A stretch of 64,000 nucleotides of DNA from Salsipaludibacter albus (GTDB taxonomy: Bacteria > Actinomycetota > Nitriliruptoria > Nitriliruptorales > Nitriliruptoraceae), in assembly GCF_019798055.1 (NCBI RefSeq), contig NZ_JAHOPH010000015.1, positions 33,152 to 97,151 of the forward strand. The letters are read 5' to 3'. The notes under the pieces were generated by a model. That model was not told where the DNA came from and made no database searches. It saw only the letters and a program-made list of their open reading frames with translations. The position numbers and the translations under genes were made by a program. This document shows positions 59,367-64,000 of this stretch, one piece after another. Position 1 is the stretch's first letter; every line of letters begins with the position of its first letter.

Positions 59367-61339
59367 GCCGGGACCTCCCGGGGCTGGTCGGTCGGGGTCG
59401 ACTGGGTGTCTTCACGGTCGCCACCGGCAAGTGCCACGATCCGGTCGGCGACCTCCGCGGCCCGCAGGGGCTGGCCGGTGACGCGGTTGTGGCCGACGGC
59501 GTCGACCAGGTAGCGGGCACGCAACAGCATGCGCAACTGGCCCATGTTGTTCTCGGGGACCAGGACGTGCTCGTAGCGACCGAGGACGTCGCCGAGGTCG
59601 TGGGGCAGCGGGCTGAGGTGGCGCAGGTGCACCCGGGCGGCCCGGACCCCACGCTCTCGGGCCTGGTTGACCCCGCCGCGGATCGGGCCGTAGGTCGAGC
59701 CCCACCCGACGACCAGCACCGTGGCGTCCTCGTCGGGGTCGTCCACCTCGAGCGGCGGAAGGGTCGCCGCGATCGCCTCGACCTTGTCGTGGCGCAGGTC
59801 GGTCATCGCCTGGTGGTTGTCGGGGTCGTAGGAGATGTTGCCGGTGGTCGCGTCCTTCTCGAGCCCTCCGATCCGGTGCGCCAGCCCGGGCGTGCCGGGC
59901 AGGGCCCACGGCCGGGCGAGCGTCGAGGGGTCACGCAGCAGCGGTGCGAAGCCGTCCGGCGTGTTCGCCTCGGTGGTCAGGTCGGGGTCGATCGGCGGGA
60001 GGTCGTCGACGTCGGGCAGCAGCCACGGCTCGGAGGACGTCGCCAGGAACCCGTCGGACAGCAGCACCACCGGGGTGCGATGGGTCAGGGCGATCCGGGC
60101 CGCCTCGAACGCGGCGTAGAAGGCGTCCGAGGGGGACTGGACGGCCACGACCGGCAGCGGGGCCTCGCCGTTGCGCCCGAACATCGCCTGGAGGAGGTCG
60201 GACTGCTCGGTCTTGGTGGGCAGCCCGGTGGACGGCCCGCCCCGCTGGACGTTGATCAGCACCAGGGGGAGCTCGACGGCCAGGGCCAGGCCCAGGGCCT
60301 CGGACTTGAGCGCCACGCCGGGTCCCGACGTGCCGGTGACGGCCAGGTGACCGCCGAACGAGGCACCGATGGCCGCCCCGATCGCGGCGATCTCGTCCTC
60401 GGCCTGGAAGGTGCGCACCCCGAAGTGCTTGAGCCGTGACAGCTCGTGCAGGATGTCGGACGCCGGCGTGATCGGGTAGGAGCCGTAGAAGATGTCCAGC
60501 CCCGACTGCACGCTGGCCGCGACCAGCCCGTAGGCCAGCGCCTGGTTGCCGGTGATGTTGCGGTAGCGGCCGGCCGGCAGGGGCGCGGCCGGGACTTCGT
60601 AGGTGTAGACGAAGGCCTCGGTCGTCTCGCCGTAGGCGTGTCCTGCATGCAGCACGCGGACGTTGGCGTCGGCCACGGCCGGCTTCGTGGCGAACTTGAC
60701 ACCCAGCCACTCGACGGTCGGCTCGATGGGCCGGGAGAACATCCACGAGACCAGACCGAGCGCGAACATGTTCTTGCAGCGCTCGGCCTCCTTCTTGTTC
60801 AGGAGCCCTTCCTCGACGTCGTCGGCGAGGGCTCGCAGGGTGAGGTCGGTGATGGGGACCTCGTGGACGGCGAAGTCCTCGAGGTCGTCACCCTCCAGCG
60901 GGTTGGCCTCGTAGCCCGCCTTGGACAGGTTGCGCCGGGAGAAGGCATCGGTGTTGACGATCAGGGTCCCGCCGGGCTTGAGCGCGCCGAGGTGCTTGGC
61001 GAGCGCAGCGGGGTTCATCGCCACAAGGACGTCGGGGGCGTCCCCGGGCGTGTGGATGTCCTCGTCGGAGAAGTGGACCTGGAAGCTGGAGACCCCCGCG
61101 AGCGTCCCGGCCGGCGCACGGATCTCGGCGGGGAAGTCCGGCAGGGTGGCCAGGTCGTTGCCGACGGCGGCGGACTCGGAGGTGAACCGGTCCCCGGTCA
61201 GCTGCATGCCGTCGCCGGAGTCACCGGCGAAGCGGATGACCGCCCCGTGGAGCTTGACCACCGAGGTGGGCCGGGTCCCACCGGCGCCGTTGGTGCTGCC
61301 GGGCGCGTCGTGACGCGCGTCTGGGCCGGGTTCCTGCAT
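59363..61339 (-). CDS. korA: 2-oxoacid:ferredoxin oxidoreductase, fused gamma-alpha subunit (KorA-like)
   Basis: A 658-aa protein in which the gamma domain (about 28-215, [40 protein letters not shown]) is fused to the alpha domain (from about 245: [37 protein letters not shown], in parts). [36 protein letters not shown] and [21 protein letters not shown] are the hallmarks of the 2-oxoglutarate type. The first 27 residues are polar and variable. ATG with AGGAG 10 bases upstream. Coupled to korB. Acts as heterodimer pairs in the cytoplasm. Confidence 0.92.
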   Translation of the reverse strand: MQEPGPDARHDAPGSTNGAGGTRPTSVVKLHGAVIRFAGDSGDGMQLTGDRFTSESAAVGNDLATLPDFPAEIRAPAGTLAGVSSFQVHFSDEDIHTPGDAPDVLVAMNPAALAKHLGALKPGGTLIVNTDAFSRRNLSKAGYEANPLEGDDLEDFAVHEVPITDLTLRALADDVEEGLLNKKEAERCKNMFALGLVSWMFSRPIEPTVEWLGVKFATKPAVADANVRVLHAGHAYGETTEAFVYTYEVPAAPLPAGRYRNITGNQALAYGLVAASVQSGLDIFYGSYPITPASDILHELSRLKHFGVRTFQAEDEIAAIGAAIGASFGGHLAVTGTSGPGVALKSEALGLALAVELPLVLINVQRGGPSTGLPTKTEQSDLLQAMFGRNGEAPLPVVAVQSPSDAFYAAFEAARIALTHRTPVVLLSDGFLATSSEPWLLPDVDDLPPIDPDLTTEANTPDGFAPLLRDPSTLARPWALPGTPGLAHRIGGLEKDATTGNISYDPDNHQAMTDLRHDKVEAIAATLPPLEVDDPDEDATVLVVGWGSTYGPIRGGVNQARERGVRAARVHLRHLSPLPHDLGDVLGRYEHVLVPENNMGQLRMLLRARYLVDAVGHNRVTGQPLRAAEVADRIVALAGGDREDTQSTPTDQPREVPA

Positions 61340-61537
61340 CGAGGGGAACTCCTGTGTGTCCAGCGGGCTTTCGCGCGGTCACGGTACTGACGGCACCACC
61401 GAGTTGCAGTGATTCCGGGCCCCCCGCGCACGGGATCGGCGGCCTGCCCCTGCGGAACTCCATCCGTCGTCGGGCAACAGCACCCGACCAACATCGACCC
61501 CACTGGCAATCATCCTCCTCACGGGCCTACACAGGAT

Positions 61538-61591
61538 GTCCGAAGGGACACTGGCCAGCCATCGAGGGACTCCATCCCCACCCTGTAGCGT
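61538..61591 (+). promoter_or_regulatory. Rpf-gene promoter element, copy 1
   Basis: GTCCGAAGGGACACTGGCC at 61538-61556 contains a GTCC/GGAC inverted repeat and is repeated before the second Rpf gene. TAGCGT at 61586-61591, 29 bases further, is a likely -10 box and ends 8 bases before the ATG, so the mRNA probably starts at or near the ATG and is leaderless. The upstream word may be an activator site. Confidence 0.55.
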
Positions 61592-61599
61592 CGTTCGAC

Positions 61600-62952
61600 A
61601 TGGCTGTGTCCACTCCCCCGTCCCCACGCCCGGCGTCTCCGTCGGCCTGCGCAGGCCCCCGCGTGCCGCGTCGTCCGATCACGCTGGTCGTCGTCGCGGC
61701 GATGGCGCTGGTCGTGATGCCATCCCTGGCAGGTGCGCAGACCCTCGAGGACGAGCTCGACCGTGCACAGGACGAGCTCGCCTCGACGCGGGGCGAGATC
61801 GACGCGACCACCGCGGCGCTGTCCGACGTCCGGGACCGCATCGTGCAGATCGACGACGACCTCGCGGACGCCCAGGACCACCTCGCCCTGATCGAGGCCG
61901 AGCTCGACACGCTCGAGGTCGAGACCGCCGGGCTGGCCGAGGACATGTTCGCCCTGCAGGACCAGGCCGAGGCGTCGCGCCACCGGATCACGTCACGGGC
62001 ACGGACGCTCTACATGCATGGCCAGACCGCGCCGATGCTGGCCATGTTCGAGGCCACCACCGCCGACGCCGCGGCCGACAAGGCGGCCAACGTCGCACGG
62101 GTCGCCGACAACGACCGCGCCGAGGCCGAGGCGGCGGAGGCCGACGAGCAGGCGCTCGAGGTCGTGCTGGACGAGCTCGCCCGCAAGAAGGGACTGATGG
62201 GGGTCCGCAGCCAGGAGGCGGCCGACGTTCGTGACGCCATCGAGGCCGACCTCGACGAGGCCCGCCGCCTGCGCGACGGGCTCGCGGCCCGGACCGACGA
62301 GCTGTCGGGCGACGCCGGGTCGCTGCAGGGCGAGATCGCCACGATCGTCCAGCGGATCGAGGACCGCGAGTCGGAGCGTCTCCAGCGCGAGCTGGCCGAG
62401 CAGCAGCGCCGGGAGGAGGCGGCCGCGCGTGCCGCTGCCGAGGCGGCGGCCGAGGAGGAGGCAGCGGCCGAAGAGGCGGAGGCAGTGGCGGCCGCAGCAG
62501 CCGAGGTGACCGAGGCACCCGCCCCGGAACCCGAACCGGAGCCGGAACCCGAAACGGAGCCCGAACCCGAACCAGAACCCGAACCCGAGCCGGAACCCGA
62601 ACCAGACCCGGATCCCGAGCCGGCCCCCAAGCCCAAGCCCAAGCCGAAGCCCGAGCCCGAGCCGGAACCCGAGCCCGAACCAGACCCGGTGGACACGGGT
62701 GGCATCCCGATGTCGACCTGGGACGCCCTCGCCGAGTGCGAGTCCAACGGGCAGTGGGACCTCAACATCGGGCTGTACGACGGCGGACTGCAGTTCCACC
62801 CCACGACGTGGAACAGGTGGAAGAAGTCCTCCTACCCGGCGTACGCGTGGCAGGCGAGCAAGGCGCAGCAGATCGAGGCCGCCTCACGACTCCAGGCGGA
62901 CCAGGGCTGGGCGCCCTGGCCGTTCTGCACCCGGCATCTCGGGTTGCGGTAG
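61600..62952 (+). CDS. Secreted coiled-coil protein with C-terminal resuscitation-promoting-factor domain
   Basis: A 450-aa exported cell-wall protein. A signal peptide ([21 protein letters not shown], cut near residue 47) precedes a long coiled coil (about 48-280) of the NlpC/RipA or EnvC-like type with [13 protein letters not shown] and [15 protein letters not shown]. An Ala/Glu helix follows, then a spacer of about 60 residues made of Glu-Pro, Asp-Pro and Lys-Pro pairs, able to span peptidoglycan. The final 80 residues are an Rpf lysozyme-like domain: [16 protein letters not shown] with the catalytic Glu, then [13 protein letters not shown]. It should cut glycan strands. Start ATG lies 8 bases after a -10 box and has no RBS, fitting leaderless translation. 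Confidence 0.88.
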   Translation: MAVSTPPSPRPASPSACAGPRVPRRPITLVVVAAMALVVMPSLAGAQTLEDELDRAQDELASTRGEIDATTAALSDVRDRIVQIDDDLADAQDHLALIEAELDTLEVETAGLAEDMFALQDQAEASRHRITSRARTLYMHGQTAPMLAMFEATTADAAADKAANVARVADNDRAEAEAAEADEQALEVVLDELARKKGLMGVRSQEAADVRDAIEADLDEARRLRDGLAARTDELSGDAGSLQGEIATIVQRIEDRESERLQRELAEQQRREEAAARAAAEAAAEEEAAAEEAEAVAAAAAEVTEAPAPEPEPEPEPETEPEPEPEPEPEPEPEPDPDPEPAPKPKPKPKPEPEPEPEPEPDPVDTGGIPMSTWDALAECESNGQWDLNIGLYDGGLQFHPTTWNRWKKSSYPAYAWQASKAQQIEAASRLQADQGWAPWPFCTRHLGLR

Positions 62953-63019
62953 GTGGACGTCGGCGGCTGCGGGCGACGAGGCACACGAGTGAACTCCTCC
63001 ATCACGAGAGTTCAACCTT

Positions 63020-63072
63020 GTCCGAAAGGACACTGGCCGCAATTTGGCCACGTGCGCCACAACCGCTAGCGT
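63020..63072 (+). promoter_or_regulatory. Rpf-gene promoter element, copy 2
   Basis: GTCCGAAAGGACACTGGCC at 63020-63038 differs from copy 1 by one base and makes the inverted repeat GTCC-GAAA-GGAC. TAGCGT at 63067-63072 again ends 8 bases before the ATG, with a 28-base gap between the two elements. The copies are identical in layout, so both genes are probably under one control. Confidence 0.55.
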
Positions 63073-63080
63073 CGTCGACC

Positions 63081-64000
63081 ATGACCAAGACGTCCTCCTC
63101 CCCGTCGCCCGACGGCTCGCCGCCCGCTCGACGGGCCGAGTCACCTCGTCGTCGGCGTCCGTCCCACCACCGCTCGGCGCTCGCGCGACCCCTCGTCGCG
63201 ACCTTCCTGGGCCTGGCGCTGCTCGTCACGCCCTCCCTGGCCGGCGCGCAGACGTTGGAGGACGAGCTCGACACGACCCGCTCCCGGCTCGAGTCGACCC
63301 GGGGCGAGATCGACGCGACCACCGCGGCGCTGAGCGAGGTCCGTGACCGGATCGTGGCCATCGACGAGCGCTTGGCGGACGCCGACCGACGGCTCGTGGA
63401 GCTCGAGGCCGAGTTGGCCGACCTCGAGACGGAGGCCGAGGTGCTCGTGGAGGAGATGCTCGAACTGCAGGAGCAGGTCGAGGTCGCCCGGGGCCGGATC
63501 ACCTCACGCGCACGGCGCCTGTACATGCACGGTGGCACCGCGCCCGTCCTGGCGATCTTCGAGGCCACCACGACCGACATGGCGGTGGACAAGGCCAACA
63601 CCGTCGCCCGCGTCGCCGAGACGGACCGGGCCGAGGCCGAGTCCGCCGAGGCGGCCCAGCGCGCGCTCGACCTGGTGGTCGACGAGCTCGCCCGCAAGCA
63701 GGGGCTGATGGGGGTCCGCAGCCAGGAGGCCGCCGAGGTCCGTGACGCGATCGAGGCGGACCTGGACGAGGCCCAGGGGCTCCGCGACGGGCTCGCCGAT
63801 CGGGCCGACGACCTCACGGGCGACGCCAGTGCCCTCGAGGCCGAGATCGGGACGATCTCCCAGCGCATCGAGGAACGAGACGAACGCCGCCGTCAGCGCG
63901 AGCTGGAGGAGCAGCGTCGCCGCGAGGCCGAGGCCCAGCGCCAGGCCGAGCTGGCCGCGCAGCGCGAGGCCGAGGCGGAGGCGGCACGACAGGCCGCGGC
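63081..64000 (+). CDS. Second coiled-coil cell-wall protein, paralogue of the preceding gene (cut by window end)
   Basis: The frame is open from the ATG at 63081 to the end of the window, 306 codons without a stop. The N-terminus is basic (ARRAESPRRRRPSHHR), then a hydrophobic LVATFLGLALLVTPSLAGAQ signal. The coiled coil repeats the previous protein closely: [55 protein letters not shown]. The last visible part is a Glu/Arg/Ala-rich helix (EEQRRREAEAQRQAELAAQ). The C-terminal domain is not in view; an Rpf domain is expected by analogy. The pair is a tandem duplication with its promoter element. Confidence 0.85.
   Translation, partial: MTKTSSSPSPDGSPPARRAESPRRRRPSHHRSALARPLVATFLGLALLVTPSLAGAQTLEDELDTTRSRLESTRGEIDATTAALSEVRDRIVAIDERLADADRRLVELEAELADLETEAEVLVEEMLELQEQVEVARGRITSRARRLYMHGGTAPVLAIFEATTTDMAVDKANTVARVAETDRAEAESAEAAQRALDLVVDELARKQGLMGVRSQEAAEVRDAIEADLDEAQGLRDGLADRADDLTGDASALEAEIGTISQRIEERDERRRQRELEEQRRREAEAQRQAELAAQREAEAEAARQAA

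Noticed and set aside
61500..61599. c-di-AMP (ydaO) riboswitch before the Rpf gene
   Set aside because: The conserved part is only 19 bases and the -10 box lies between it and the start codon, so it is not transcribed.
1..64000. tRNA, rRNA, insertion sequence or prophage genes
   Set aside because: No TPsiC-like arms, rRNA stretches, transposases, integrases or phage structural genes were seen by eye; a covariance-model search would settle the tRNA point.

Overview
The window is very G+C-rich and almost fully coding, with frequent GTG starts and many 4-base stop/start overlaps. Its markers are actinobacterial: a paired glnE-glnA2, GlnR-type boxes in front of glnA and amtB, F420-type enzymes, two tandem Rpf-domain proteins with leaderless-looking promoters, and a 2-oxoacid:ferredoxin oxidoreductase pair. 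I read it as chromosome of a deep-branching actinobacterium (a Nitriliruptoria- or Acidimicrobiia-like lineage would fit). Genus and species cannot be named from sequence alone. No rRNA, tRNA, CRISPR array, prophage or insertion sequence was found.

Layout. 0-7 kb: an acetyltransferase; a leftward operon of an ADC-fold protein, a homoprotocatechuate 2,3-dioxygenase-like enzyme and a class III aminotransferase; a rightward cassette of an Asp-rich repeat peptide, a JmjC/cupin oxygenase and a sucrase/ferredoxin-like protein; then an HpaG-like FAH hydrolase. 7-16.4 kb: a probable cyclic-nucleotide module, with a patatin phospholipase carrying two cNMP-binding domains, an ABC ATPase fused to a cNMP-binding domain and an FtsX-like permease on the left, and a metallo-beta-lactamase-fold hydrolase and a large cyclase/ATPase/TPR protein diverging to the right. 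16.4-24.6 kb: a secreted protein of unknown function, an LLM flavin enzyme, an HpaE-like dehydrogenase, a P450, a GATase-like protein and a Tat-exported multicopper oxidase. 24.6-31 kb: a gamma-glutamylation amine-catabolism locus (permease, gamma-glutamyl hydrolase, aldehyde dehydrogenase, MarR regulator, glutamine-synthetase-like ligase). 31-36.7 kb: a glutamate-type ABC uptake operon ending in a small membrane protein, divergent from glnA. 36.7-41.3 kb: a DUF559 nuclease-like gene bracketed by tandem palindromic repeats, a methyltransferase/nucleosidase/MFS operon and a HAD phosphatase. 41.4-49.3 kb: glnE, glnA2, amtB and nadE. 49.3-64 kb: F420-dependent oxidoreductase, ferritin-like protein, IclR regulator, clpP, NYN-LOTUS nuclease, aminoglycoside-phosphotransferase-like kinase, MMPL exporter with MarR regulator, korA-korB, and two Rpf-type cell-wall proteins, the second cut by the window edge.

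The genes form several working sets. Nitrogen: ammonium uptake (amtB), assimilation (glnA, glnA2), control by adenylylation (glnE), glutamate-type uptake, and two GlnR-like boxes. Catabolism: an 18-bp near-palindrome recurs before the ADC/dioxygenase operon, before the amine permease and between the MarR gene and the ligase gene, so it may define one regulon. A second 16-bp palindrome links the FAH hydrolase with the P450/HpaE-like operon. Signalling: the 7-16 kb block pairs a predicted nucleotide cyclase with two proteins that carry cyclic-nucleotide sensor domains. The best candidates for undescribed biology are the Asp-rich peptide/JmjC/Suc-Fer cassette, the cyclic-nucleotide block with its complementary cyclase domains, and the repeat-bracketed DUF559 gene.
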